A DNA stretch of 64,000 nt from Pseudolabrys sp. (GCA_026125895.1 JAHCKG010000017.1:33721-97720); one strand, 5' to 3'. Numbered from the stretch's first letter, positions 52,377-61,177 are shown. Made by a program: numbers and translations. The notes: generated by a model not told the origin, from the sequence alone.

Positions 52377-53420
52377 ATGAACGCACAGATCGCCGCGATA
52401 TTGGGCATCGATGGCATCGCCTCCGGCGCCATCTATGTCCTGATCGCCATCGGCTTCGTGCTGATCTTCGCCGTCACGCGGATCATCTTCGTTCCGTTCG
52501 GCGATATCACCGCCTTCACGGCGCTGACGCTGGCCAGCCTCGAGAACAAGAACCTGCCCGGCACGGTCGGCATGGTCGCGGTGCTCGCCGCCATGGCGAC
52601 GCTGATGGAAATTTTCAGCCTGTGGCGCAAGGGCGCGCTCAACAGGATACCCCGCGCCCTGCTCTTCTATCTCGTCCTGCCGCTCATACCGGCGGCGGTC
52701 ATTTGGCTGACGGCCGGCACCTTGCTGCCGACCGCGCTGCGCATCCTGCTCACGGTCGCCGTGATCCTGCCGATCCCGCCGCTGCTCAACCGCATCGTCT
52801 ACCAGCCGATCGCCGACGCCACCGTGCTATTGCTGCTGATCGTGTCGGTGGCGCTGCATTTTGCCATGAGCGGCCTCGGCCTGCTGTTCTTCGGCCCCGA
52901 AGGCGTCCGCACGCAGAGCCTCGTCGATTACACTGCGATCATCGCCGGCACGCCGGTGTCCGGCCAGGCCATGCTGATCCTCGGCTCGGCGATCTTCTTC
53001 AGCTTCCTGCTCTACCTGTTCTTCACCTTCACGCTCTACGGCAAGGCGCTGCATGCCACCGCGATGAACCGCACCGGCGCGCGCCTCATGGGCATCCGGC
53101 CGCAGCAGGCCTGCACCATCGCCTTCCTGCTCGGCGCGCTGCTCGCCGCCATCTCCGGCATCCTGATCGCGCCGGTGAACACCATCTTCTACGACTCCGG
53201 CTTCCTGATCGGCCTCAAGTCGTTCGTCGGCGCCATCATCGGCGGCATGGTGAGCTTCCCGGTAACGGCCATCGGCTCGATGTTCGTCGGCATTCTCGAG
53301 AGCTTCGCCGCGTTCCTGAGCAGCCAGTTCAAGGACGTGATCGTGTTCTCTATCCTGATCCCGGTTCTGCTGTGGCGCTCCTACACCCTGGTTCATGCCG
53401 AGGATGAGGACGAGGAATGA
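52377..53420 (+). CDS. livH: ABC transporter permease, LivH type, with insertion
   Basis: 347-residue permease, longer than the usual roughly 290. The N-terminal GIASGAIYVLIAIGFVLIFAVTRI and the C-terminal EAA-type region (ALHATAMNRTGARLMGIRPQ) are conserved. The additional length lies around residues 60-130, with extra hydrophobic segments (LFYLVLPLIPAAVIWLTAG, ALRILLTVAVILPIPPLL). It ends in an acidic tail and overlaps the next gene as ATGA. Confidence 0.87.
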   Translation: MNAQIAAILGIDGIASGAIYVLIAIGFVLIFAVTRIIFVPFGDITAFTALTLASLENKNLPGTVGMVAVLAAMATLMEIFSLWRKGALNRIPRALLFYLVLPLIPAAVIWLTAGTLLPTALRILLTVAVILPIPPLLNRIVYQPIADATVLLLLIVSVALHFAMSGLGLLFFGPEGVRTQSLVDYTAIIAGTPVSGQAMLILGSAIFFSFLLYLFFTFTLYGKALHATAMNRTGARLMGIRPQQACTIAFLLGALLAAISGILIAPVNTIFYDSGFLIGLKSFVGAIIGGMVSFPVTAIGSMFVGILESFAAFLSSQFKDVIVFSILIPVLLWRSYTLVHAEDEDEE

Positions 53421-55186
53421 ACCGGCAGATCACCCTCGCCGCCGGCGTCGTCGCCCTCCTGCTGCTGGCGGGCGCGCCGTTCTATCTGGCGCCGTTCTCG
53501 ATCACGCTGCTCAATTACATCGGCGTCTATTCGCTGATCGCGCTCGGCCTCGTGCTGCTCACCGGCAATGCCGGCATGGTGTCGTTCGGCCAGGCGTCGT
53601 TCATGGGCATCGCGGCCTATGCCACCGGCTGGACCTCGGCGGTGATGGGCTATTCGCCCTGGCTCGGGCTGGTTCTCGCGCTGGTGCTGACCGGGCTGAT
53701 CGCCGCCATTCTCGGGGCGGTCACGCTACGCCTCGGCGGCCACTTCCTGTCGCTGAGCACGATCGCCTGGGGCCTCGCGATCTATTTCAGCTTCGGCAAC
53801 ATCCCGGGCCTCGGCGCCTTTGACGGCATCCCGTCACTGCCGCCGATCTCGATCGGCAGCTTCGCCCTCGTCGATAGCGGACAGATCTTCTACCTGATCT
53901 GGGTCTCGCTGCTGCTAACGATGCTCGCGGTCCATAACCTGCTCGACTCGCGCGTCGGCCGTGCGCTGCGGGCGCTGCGCGGCGGCAACGCGCTGGTGGA
54001 ATCGCTCGGCGTCAACGCGCTGCGGGTCCGCCTCGCGACCTTCGTGATTGCCGCTTTGTGCGCAGCCTTGTCGGGTTGGCTCTACGCCCATATGGGCCGC
54101 TTCGTGTCGCCGACGCCGTTCGACGTCACCATGAGCATCATCTTCCTGATGATGGCGATGATCGGCGGCTCGGGCTATCTGCTCGGCGCCGTGGTCGGCG
54201 CCGCCATCATCATCCTGCTCAAGAACGGCATTCAGGACGTGCTGCCGCAGATCGCGCCCGGCGCCTCCGGCCAGCTCGAAGTCGTGGTCTTCGCCTCGCT
54301 GTTCATCCTGTTTCTGCAGCGCGCGCGCAACGGCATCGTCCCCTTCGTCGCGCAATGGATCCCCGAGCCGCATCGCGAACGGCCGCCGCAGGCCGAAGCG
54401 CTGCCGCGCCAGCCGCAACCGGCCAAGGGCACCGTGCTGATGCAGGTCGAAGCCGCGAGCCGCCGCTTCGGCGGCCTGATCGCCGTCAACGACGTCAGCT
54501 TCGAGGTGCGCGCAGGAGAGATCCTGGCGCTGATCGGCCCGAACGGCGCCGGCAAGACGACGATGTTCAACTTGATCACCGGCGCGCTGCCACCGAGCGG
54601 CGGCCGCATCGTCTTCGCCGGCAAGGACATCACCAAATCCGGCGCTTGCGACATCGCCGGCGCCGGCATCGCCCGCACCTTCCAGCACGTCAAGCTGCGG
54701 CCGAAGATGACGCTGATCGACAACGTGCTGCTCGGCACCTATGGCCGCACCAAGTCCGGCTTCATCAGAAGCGCGCTGCGCCTCGACCGCGCCGAGGAAG
54801 CGCGCGCGCGCCACGAGGCGATGCGCCAGCTCGATCGCGTCGGTCTCGGCGACCGGCCTTACGAACTCGCCGGCAACCTGCCGCTCGGCAATCAGCGCGT
54901 GCTCGAAATCGCCCGCGCGCTCGCCGCCGATCCGGTGCTGCTCGTGCTCGACGAACCCGCCGCCGGCCTGCGCCGCCAGGAGAAGCTGGCGCTCGCCGAA
55001 CTGCTGCGCACCTTGCGCGCCGAAGGCCTGACGATCCTGCTGGTCGAACACGACATGGAATTCGTCATGGGTCTCGTCGACCGCATCGTCGTCATGGAGT
55101 TCGGCTGCAAGCTGTGCGAAGGCGATCCGGCCGCGGTGCGCGCCGACGCCCGCGTGCAGGAAGCCTATCTCGGAGGCGTCGCCTGA
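53417..55186 (+). CDS. livM: LivM-LivG fusion: ABC permease joined to ATP-binding domain
   Basis: 589 residues. The first roughly 310 form a LivM permease (LTGNAGMVSFGQASFMGIAA; EAA-like ALRGGNALVESLGVNALRV). A Pro/Gln/Arg-rich linker (about 318-345) leads to a LivG ATPase with Walker A GPNGAGKTT, a modified signature LPLGNQRVLEIARAL, Walker B LLVLDEPAAGL and switch LVEHDMEFV. The fusion fixes one permease to one ATPase. It overlaps the neighbours as ATGA and TGATG. Confidence 0.88.
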   Translation: MNRQITLAAGVVALLLLAGAPFYLAPFSITLLNYIGVYSLIALGLVLLTGNAGMVSFGQASFMGIAAYATGWTSAVMGYSPWLGLVLALVLTGLIAAILGAVTLRLGGHFLSLSTIAWGLAIYFSFGNIPGLGAFDGIPSLPPISIGSFALVDSGQIFYLIWVSLLLTMLAVHNLLDSRVGRALRALRGGNALVESLGVNALRVRLATFVIAALCAALSGWLYAHMGRFVSPTPFDVTMSIIFLMMAMIGGSGYLLGAVVGAAIIILLKNGIQDVLPQIAPGASGQLEVVVFASLFILFLQRARNGIVPFVAQWIPEPHRERPPQAEALPRQPQPAKGTVLMQVEAASRRFGGLIAVNDVSFEVRAGEILALIGPNGAGKTTMFNLITGALPPSGGRIVFAGKDITKSGACDIAGAGIARTFQHVKLRPKMTLIDNVLLGTYGRTKSGFIRSALRLDRAEEARARHEAMRQLDRVGLGDRPYELAGNLPLGNQRVLEIARALAADPVLLVLDEPAAGLRRQEKLALAELLRTLRAEGLTILLVEHDMEFVMGLVDRIVVMEFGCKLCEGDPAAVRADARVQEAYLGGVA

Positions 55187-55902
55187 TGGCCCTGCTCTCC
55201 ATCGAAAACGTCAGCGTCAGCTACGGCAAGGCCGAGGCCGTGCGCAACGTCTCGCTCGAAGTCGATCGCGGCCAGATCGTCACAGTCATCGGGCCGAACG
55301 GCGCCGGCAAGACCAGTTTGCTGACCAGCGCCATCGGTATGATCCCGGCGTCGGGACGCGTCGTCTTCGACGGCGTCGACATCACCGCGCTGCCGACCGA
55401 AGACCGCATCGAGATGGGCTTCTGCCTGGTGCCGGAGCGGCGCGAACTGTTCTCGGAAATGTCGGTCTACGACAATCTGCTGCTCGGCGCCTACAGCCGG
55501 CGCGATGGCTCGGCGGCGATCAAGGCCTCGATGGAAGAGGTCTATGGCCGCTTCCCGCGCCTGCGCGAGCGCCACGCCCAAAAGGCCGGCACCTTGTCCG
55601 GTGGCGAGCGGCAGATGCTGGCGCTCGGCCGTGCGCTGATGGGCAGACCGAAGCTGCTGATGCTCGACGAGCCGAGCCTCGGTCTTGCGCCGCTCATCAC
55701 CCGTGAAATCTTCCGCATCATCGCCTCGCTGAACGAAAGCGGCGTGTCGATCCTGCTGGTCGAACAAAACGCGCGTGCGGCCTTGGAAACCGCAAATTTC
55801 GGGTATGTGATGGAGACCGGTGAGATCGTGCACTCCGGTTCGTCTGCCACGCTGATCGACGACCCGCGCTTGATCTCGACTTATCTCGGCGGTGCGCACT
55901 GA
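55186..55902 (+). CDS. livF: branched-chain-type ABC transporter ATP-binding protein LivF
   Basis: 238-residue ATPase: Walker A GPNGAGKTS, signature LSGGERQM, Walker B LLMLDEPSLGLAP and switch LVEQNARAAL. Starts at the TGATG junction with the fusion gene. Completes the importer of the operator-D operon, with one LivG fused and one LivF free. Confidence 0.92.
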   Translation: MALLSIENVSVSYGKAEAVRNVSLEVDRGQIVTVIGPNGAGKTSLLTSAIGMIPASGRVVFDGVDITALPTEDRIEMGFCLVPERRELFSEMSVYDNLLLGAYSRRDGSAAIKASMEEVYGRFPRLRERHAQKAGTLSGGERQMLALGRALMGRPKLLMLDEPSLGLAPLITREIFRIIASLNESGVSILLVEQNARAALETANFGYVMETGEIVHSGSSATLIDDPRLISTYLGGAH

Positions 55903-55945
55903 CGGATCTGCTCCCTCCGCCGCGCCGCTGCCGATGGAGGCCCGG

Positions 55946-57154
55946 ATGACCGACGTCCACATTCCGTACGGCGCCTACTGGGCGACCCCTTTCGCCAAAT
56001 GGCAGGGTTCGCTGGCGCATCTGCATTCGCTGCGGCTGGCCGCACATGTGACGAAGCACGCACTGGCGAAACGCAATATCGCGCCGGACGCCATCGACTT
56101 CGGCGTGCTCGGCACCACCGTGCCACAGAAGGGCGCGTTTTACGGCCTGCCCTGGCTGATGGGAGAAGCCGGCGCCGGCCATGTCGGCGGCCCGACCATC
56201 AACCAGGCTTGCGCCACCGGCGTGCGTATCATGGACGTCGCGACGTCGGAAGTCATGGCGGGGCGCGCCAAGGTCGCGCTGGCGGTCGCCACGGACCGTA
56301 CCTCGAACGGACCGCACCTCTATTATCCGGCGCCGAATTCGCCGGGCGGCACCGGCGAGCACGAGGACTGGGTGCTCGACAATTTTTCCCGCGACCCCTA
56401 CGCCAAGCTGGCCATGGTTGAAACCGCGGAGAACGTCGCGCGCAAGCACAATGTCGGCACGGCCGAACAGAACGCCGTGACGGTGCGCCGCTACGAGCAA
56501 TATGCCGAAGCGACGGCGAACGACGCCGCCTTCCTGCGCCGCTTCATGGACCTGCCCTTCGACGTGCCGGATGCGCGCTTTGCCAAGAGCGTCGGCCAGC
56601 TTTCGGGCGACGAAGGCGTGCACGCCACCAGCGCCGACAAGCTCGCGGCGTTGAAGCCCGTAATGCCCGGCGGCACCGTGACCTACGGCACGCAGACCCA
56701 TCCCGCCGACGGCATGGCCGCGATGGTGATGACCAGCGCCGAACGCGCGCGCGACTTGTCGAGCAACCCGGATATCGAGATCCGCATTCTCAGCTATGGC
56801 CAGGCCCGCGTCGATCGCGGCTACATGCCGGAGGCGCCCGTGCCGGCGGCCCGCGCCGCGCTCGACGGCGCCGGCATTGCCGCGTCCGATCTTGCGGCGA
56901 TCAAGTCGCACAATCCTTTCGTCATCAACGACATCGTGTTCGCCCGCCACTTCAATCTCGACGTCATGGGCATGAACAATTACGGCTGCTCGCTGGTGTG
57001 GGGCCATCCGCAAGGCCCCACCGGCCTGCGCGGCGTCATCGAACTGATCGAGGAACTGGCGCAACGCGGCGGCGGCCTCGGCCTGTTTCAGGGCTGCGCC
57101 GCCGGCGACACCGCGATGGCCGTGGTGCTGTCGGTTACCGACCGGAAACGCTGA
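55946..57154 (+). CDS. thiolase (acetyl-CoA acetyltransferase family) with intact catalytic residues
   Basis: 402 residues. Nucleophile Cys89 in NQACATG, the His of KSHNPFVIND, GHPQGPTGLR and the C-terminal Cys384 in QGCAAGD are all present, so this copy should be active, unlike the thiolase-like protein at 44250. GGAGG lies six bases before ATG 55946; the ATG at 55934 is less well placed. It would cleave a 3-oxoacyl-CoA thiolytically. It follows the transporter genes and precedes an acyl-CoA ligase, so the operon couples uptake, activation and cleavage. Confidence 0.87.
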   Translation: MTDVHIPYGAYWATPFAKWQGSLAHLHSLRLAAHVTKHALAKRNIAPDAIDFGVLGTTVPQKGAFYGLPWLMGEAGAGHVGGPTINQACATGVRIMDVATSEVMAGRAKVALAVATDRTSNGPHLYYPAPNSPGGTGEHEDWVLDNFSRDPYAKLAMVETAENVARKHNVGTAEQNAVTVRRYEQYAEATANDAAFLRRFMDLPFDVPDARFAKSVGQLSGDEGVHATSADKLAALKPVMPGGTVTYGTQTHPADGMAAMVMTSAERARDLSSNPDIEIRILSYGQARVDRGYMPEAPVPAARAALDGAGIAASDLAAIKSHNPFVINDIVFARHFNLDVMGMNNYGCSLVWGHPQGPTGLRGVIELIEELAQRGGGLGLFQGCAAGDTAMAVVLSVTDRKR

Positions 57155-57158
57155 CGCC

Positions 57159-58682
57159 GTGACAACACCGCCCTTCCCGACTGTCGTGCATATGCTCGCA
57201 GTGGGAGCGGCGGCTGCCCCGGATCGCGAAGCCTTGCGCTGCGGCGGCGAGTCCCTGAGCTATCGCGATTACGCCGCTTGCGTGGCCGGCTTTGCGGGCG
57301 AGCTCACTGTCGCCGTCGGGCCGGATGTCGCGCAATCGCGCATCGCGGTGGTGATGGCGAATTCAATCGACACCGCGGTCGCCATCTATGCCGTGGCGGC
57401 CACCGGCGCGCAGCTCGTGCCGCTGAACCCGGCTTACACAGCGCACGAGCTCGAGCCGATCCTGAGCGATGCCGATCCGGCGCTCATCGTCTTCGACGTC
57501 GCGCTTGAAGGCATGCTGCGAGAAGTCGCCGCGCGCATCGGCGTCGAGCGCCTCATCGCCATCGGTCCCGACAAGCGCCTTACCGCGTGGCATGGCAGCG
57601 GCCGCGCCCTCGACAGCTTCCCCGATCCCGACAACCTCGGTCTGCTGCAATATACCGGCGGCACCACCGGCCGCTCCAAGGGCGTCAACCTGACGCATCG
57701 CGCCGTCGCCACCAATGTGGCGCAGCGCGATGCCCTGCTGCCGAGCGAGGACGGCGAGCGCATCCTCGCCGTGACGCCGCTCTATCACTCCTATGCCATG
57801 GCGATGGGGCTGCATCTCGCCAGCCACTGCCGCGGCACCCTCGTCCTGCTGCCGCGCTATCACCCCAAGGATGTGCTCGATCTCATCGCCCGCGAGCGCA
57901 TCACGCTCTTTTCCGGCAGCCCGACTTTGTTCACCGGCCTGATGGGGCATGCCGACTTTGCTGCAACGGATTTCTCGTCGTTGAAGCTGTGCTTCTCCGG
58001 CGCCTCGGCGCTGCCGGTCGAGACGCTGAGACGTTGGGAAGAGGCCACCGGCTGCGGCATCTGTGAAGGTTACGGTCAGACCGAAGCCGGCCCGGTGCTG
58101 ACCTACAATCCGCGTCACGGGGTGCGCAAGGCGGGCTCGGTCGGCACGGTGTTGCCGTGGACCGAAGTCCAGATCGTCGATGTCGAGACCGGCACGAAAG
58201 TGCTGCCGGTCGGTGAGACCGGTGAAGTGCGCGCCCGCGGTCCGCAGATCATGAGCGGTTACCGCAACCGCCCCGAAGAGACGGCGACGGCGCTGCGCGA
58301 CGGCTGGCTCTATACCGGCGACATAGGCGCCTTCGACGAGGACGGCTATCTCTTCATCCGCGACCGCAAGAAGGACATGGCCATCGTCGGCGGCTTCAAT
58401 GTCTATCCGCGCGAGATCGAGGAAGTGCTGTGCGCGCATCCCGCCATAGCCGAAGCCGCCGTTGTTGCCGTCGCCGATCTTTATCGTGGCGAGGCGCTGC
58501 ACGCCTATGTGACGTTGAAAGACAATGCCGGCGCCGATGCCGACAGCCTGCTCGATTTTCTCAAGGAACGGCTGACGAAATACAAGGTGCCGGCCCGCAT
58601 CGTCATCACGGACGCCATCCCCAAGACCAGCGTCGGTAAGATCGACAAGGTGGCGCTGCGGGCGGTGGCTCAGGCGAAGTAA
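57159..58682 (+). CDS. AMP-dependent acyl-CoA synthetase/ligase (second copy)
   Basis: 507-residue ANL ligase, closer to long-chain/4-coumarate-CoA ligases than the copy at 49255. Motifs are QYTGGTTGRSKG, EGYGQTEAGP, YTGDIGAFDEDGYLFIRDRK and the catalytic Lys of KTSVGKIDK. The start is GTG, 4 bases after the thiolase stop. The last gene of the operator-D operon; a palindromic repeat and a GIY-YIG gene follow it. Confidence 0.87.
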   Translation: MTTPPFPTVVHMLAVGAAAAPDREALRCGGESLSYRDYAACVAGFAGELTVAVGPDVAQSRIAVVMANSIDTAVAIYAVAATGAQLVPLNPAYTAHELEPILSDADPALIVFDVALEGMLREVAARIGVERLIAIGPDKRLTAWHGSGRALDSFPDPDNLGLLQYTGGTTGRSKGVNLTHRAVATNVAQRDALLPSEDGERILAVTPLYHSYAMAMGLHLASHCRGTLVLLPRYHPKDVLDLIARERITLFSGSPTLFTGLMGHADFAATDFSSLKLCFSGASALPVETLRRWEEATGCGICEGYGQTEAGPVLTYNPRHGVRKAGSVGTVLPWTEVQIVDVETGTKVLPVGETGEVRARGPQIMSGYRNRPEETATALRDGWLYTGDIGAFDEDGYLFIRDRKKDMAIVGGFNVYPREIEEVLCAHPAIAEAAVVAVADLYRGEALHAYVTLKDNAGADADSLLDFLKERLTKYKVPARIVITDAIPKTSVGKIDKVALRAVAQAK

Positions 58683-58689
58683 ATGCTCC

Positions 58690-58728
58690 GTCATGGCCGG
58701 GCTTGTCCCGGCCATCCACGCCTTAAAT
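58690..58728 (+). repeat. left inverted-repeat arm of the GIY-YIG element
   Basis: Begins GTCATGGCCGGGCTTGTCCC and ends at the TTAAAT that contains the GIY-YIG stop. The arm matches the reverse complement of 59017-59059. It belongs to a repeat type that is frequent in Rhizobiales (read as WPGLSRPS when translated). Confidence 0.75.
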
Positions 58729-59010
58729 CAGCGTTTCATACAAATCCCGCCATTCCGGGTTTCCGCCGTGTATCAAACGGACTTTCCAGGCTCGTGGCCA
58801 GTGCTTGATCGTTTTTTCCCGCTGGATCGCCGTTCTGATGTCGTCAAAGACCTCAAAATAAACGAGCGACTTTAAGCCATACTGTTTGGTGAAGCCGTCA
58901 ATCAACCCGTTCCGGTGTTCGTAGCAACGGCGAATAAGATCGCTGGTGACGCCCACATAAGGGGTGCCGTCGGGCCGATTGCTCATGAAGTAAACGAAAC
59001 CGTCCTTCAT
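58723..59010 (-). CDS. small GIY-YIG nuclease family protein
   Basis: 95 residues from ATG 59010. The single domain has the GIY-YIG core in variant form (FVYFMSNRPDGTPYVGVTSD), then the Arg and His of LIRRCYEHRNG and the late KTIKHWPRAWKVRLI helix with the catalytic Glu region before it (QREK). This is the UriH/YhbQ-like class of stand-alone proteins common in alphaproteobacteria. The frame is open upstream through the right repeat arm, but that stretch is repeat, not protein. Role unknown; possibly nicking or maintenance of the repeats. Confidence 0.8.
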   Translation of the reverse strand: MKDGFVYFMSNRPDGTPYVGVTSDLIRRCYEHRNGLIDGFTKQYGLKSLVYFEVFDDIRTAIQREKTIKHWPRAWKVRLIHGGNPEWRDLYETLI

Positions 59011-59016
59011 GGCGGC

Positions 59017-59059
59017 ATTTAAGCAAGACGTGGATGGCCGGGACAAGCCCGGCCATGAC
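59017..59059 (-). repeat. right inverted-repeat arm of the GIY-YIG element
   Basis: Reads ATTTAAGCAAGACGTGGATG and ends in GGCCATGAC, the inverted copy of the left arm with a short insertion (GCAAGA for GG). It lies 7 bases before the GIY-YIG ATG, so it may carry that gene's promoter. Confidence 0.75.
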
Positions 59060-59077
59060 GATCCCCGCCCTCGCCGT

Positions 59078-60064
59078 CTACCGCCTGACCACCGGAGGCC
59101 TGGCGAGGCCGAGCCCATCGAGCGCCTTGAGGAAGGCCGACAGCCGCTCGCGGCGATAGGCCGGCACGTCCATCGCCGTGAAATCGTAGAAGCCCTTGCC
59201 GTCGCGCAGGCCGTTACGCCCCGCCGCCATGTTGTCCTTGACGATCTGCGGCGCTTCGAAGCGATCGCTCTTCATCGCGTCGGTCATGTAGCGGCTGGCG
59301 TAGAACAGGATGTCGCCGCCGCCCCAGTCGATGAATTCGAGCAGGCCGAGAATGGCGAAGCGGAAACCGAAGCCGTATTTCACCGCCTTGTCGATATCCT
59401 CGGCGGAGGCGACGCCCTCCTCCACCAGCCGCGCCGCCTCGTTCATGGCGAGCGCCTGGATGCGCGGCACGATGTAGCCGGGCGAGGCCTTGCACTCGAC
59501 CGGCACCTTGCCGATCGATTCCAGCAACGCCTTGAACTCGGCCATGACGCCGCGGTCGGTGTCGTCGGTCGCGCTCAGTTCGATCAGCGGCACGATGAAG
59601 GCCGGATTGAGCCAATGCGCGTTGAGGAAGTGGCTCGGCCGGCCGCTGTAGCCCGACAGTTCGGTCGAAAGAAATGTCGAGGTTGTGGAAGCGATGATGG
59701 CTTCCTTGCCGGCGACCTTGTCGATCACCGCGAAGGCTTCCCTTTTAGCTTCCACTGTTTCCGGCACGGCTTCGAAGATGATGCGCACGCCGTCGAGGCC
59801 GGCGCCGATCTCGTCGAAGCCGTAGCAGGACACGCGCGCCATAATCGGATCGATGTCGGCCACGTCGAAGCCGCCGATATCCGCCACCGATTTGAGCGAG
59901 GCGCGGATCTCGCGGTCGCAGTCGGCAAACAACCGCTGCTGCCCGTCCTTGTCGCGCGGCTTGCCGTCGATCAGGCGCACGTCGTGCCCGGCATAGGCAA
60001 AAGCGTGGGCGATGCCGCGGCCCATGCGGCCGGCGCCGACGCAGGCGATCACCGGCGCGCTCAT
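59078..60064 (-). CDS. 3-hydroxyacyl-CoA dehydrogenase family protein
   Basis: 328-residue NAD-dependent dehydrogenase. Rossmann motif VGAGRMGRGIAHAFAYAGHDVRLID, the catalytic-His region NAHWLNPAF (usually HFFNPP), and CKASPGYIVPRI at the start of the C-terminal domain. It would oxidise a 3-hydroxyacyl-CoA to the 3-oxo form before thiolysis. The ATG overlaps the stop of the opine-dehydrogenase-like gene as TGATG; both are under operator E. Confidence 0.87.
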   Translation of the reverse strand: MSAPVIACVGAGRMGRGIAHAFAYAGHDVRLIDGKPRDKDGQQRLFADCDREIRASLKSVADIGGFDVADIDPIMARVSCYGFDEIGAGLDGVRIIFEAVPETVEAKREAFAVIDKVAGKEAIIASTTSTFLSTELSGYSGRPSHFLNAHWLNPAFIVPLIELSATDDTDRGVMAEFKALLESIGKVPVECKASPGYIVPRIQALAMNEAARLVEEGVASAEDIDKAVKYGFGFRFAILGLLEFIDWGGGDILFYASRYMTDAMKSDRFEAPQIVKDNMAAGRNGLRDGKGFYDFTAMDVPAYRRERLSAFLKALDGLGLARPPVVRR

Positions 60065-61143
60065 CAGATGCCCTCGCGCAGCAGCGCGGCGAGGCTCTCG
60101 CGGCTTTCACCGGCGAGACCGAGCGTTCCCATGGTGCGGCCGGTCTTGCGGAAGTCGTTGCCGCTCGCCGCGCCGGCGATGGCGAGAAGCCCGGCCGCCA
60201 CCGGCGTCGGCACGCCCGCCCATTCGCCGAGCGAGACGATCAGGGCGAGACCCATGCCGACATCTTCCTGCAGATAGCGATGCGTCTTGAGGTCGAGATG
60301 CTCGTGCCAGTCGCCGGAGTCGACCAGCTTGTCATGCGCCAGCTTGCCGTACATCCAGTTCGACGTCTTGTAATGATCGGCCAGCGGAAAGTGCGGCGCC
60401 TTGTAGCCGAGTGCTTCGCGCAGCGCGATGCGTTCGGCGTCGAGCGCGTCGTGCACGCGCCGCACCGACGGCTGCGTGCCTTCCTTGTGAATGTCCCAGC
60501 GCGGAAAATGCTCGATCGGCGCCGCGCTCATGATGATCAGCGGCGGATGGATGATCGGCCCGGCATTCATGAGCGCGCCGGACAGCGCATCCTCGACCGG
60601 CTCGATCGCGCCCGGGAATGCCGCCGAAATCACCTTGAGCGCCTTGTCGGTGAGCCGCGCCGGGAACACGCCGGTCGGCAGCCGCGTCGCGCGCGTCGTG
60701 ATGGCGACCTCGTTCGGCCCGCGCTTGCGCGTCAGCCACGGCAGCGTGCCGGTCTCGGCGATGGCGATGTCCGCCTTGCAGCCATGCGCGCGCAGCACCT
60801 TCATCATCAGGTAGGAGCCGAAGGTACCGGGCGGCAGATAGATCACCTGCCCGTCGGTCAGGTGCGGCGCCAGCGCGACCGCGAGATCCTCCTGCGCGAA
60901 GGCCGGCACCGGCGCGACGATCAGTTCGGCGCCGCGCACCGCTGCGCCGAGGTCCGTCGTTGGCTTGGCGATCTTGACGTCACGCACGCCCTTGAAGTCG
61001 CGTACCGTGATCGTGCCGCTCTCGAGCACCGGCGCCAGCGCCGCGGCGTCGCGCCGCCAGAAGCGGACCTCGTGCCCGGCTTCCGACATATCGACGGCCG
61101 CCGCGTAAGAACCGTTGCCGCCACCCAGAACCGCGATTTTCAT
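60064..61143 (-). CDS. NAD/NADP octopine/nopaline dehydrogenase family protein
   Basis: 359 residues. N-terminal Rossmann domain with GGGNGSYAAAVDMSEAGHEVRFW, then a helical C-terminal domain with a His/Asp-rich middle (ADHYKTSNWMYGKLAHDKLV), as in opine dehydrogenases. This fold reduces or oxidises amino-acid/2-oxoacid adducts, but relatives also act on simple hydroxy acids. ATG 61143 is preferred; the upstream open frame crosses operator E (61178-61195). First gene of a two-gene unit with the hydroxyacyl-CoA dehydrogenase. Confidence 0.83.
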   Translation of the reverse strand: MKIAVLGGGNGSYAAAVDMSEAGHEVRFWRRDAAALAPVLESGTITVRDFKGVRDVKIAKPTTDLGAAVRGAELIVAPVPAFAQEDLAVALAPHLTDGQVIYLPPGTFGSYLMMKVLRAHGCKADIAIAETGTLPWLTRKRGPNEVAITTRATRLPTGVFPARLTDKALKVISAAFPGAIEPVEDALSGALMNAGPIIHPPLIIMSAAPIEHFPRWDIHKEGTQPSVRRVHDALDAERIALREALGYKAPHFPLADHYKTSNWMYGKLAHDKLVDSGDWHEHLDLKTHRYLQEDVGMGLALIVSLGEWAGVPTPVAAGLLAIAGAASGNDFRKTGRTMGTLGLAGESRESLAALLREGI

Positions 61144-61177
61144 GAGGATTTTCTGCCTTCGACGATGCACCGGCAGA

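Larger units (their letters stand above)
58690..59059. mobile_element. GIY-YIG gene enclosed by long inverted repeats
   Basis: The arms at 58690-58728 and 59017-59059 are near-identical inverted copies of about 39 bases (core GTCATGGCCGGGCTTGTCCC continuing to CATCCACG, differing by a small indel next to TTTAA). Each arm is itself a hairpin (GGCCGGG/CCCGGCC). They surround a 95-codon GIY-YIG gene whose stop codon lies in the left arm. The unit, 370 bases, stands between two catabolic operons. Mobility is inferred from the layout; no target duplication was confirmed. Confidence 0.55.

Noticed and set aside
59011-59118. N-terminal extension of the GIY-YIG protein containing WPGLSRPS
   Set aside because: It reads through the right inverted-repeat arm and has no nuclease similarity.
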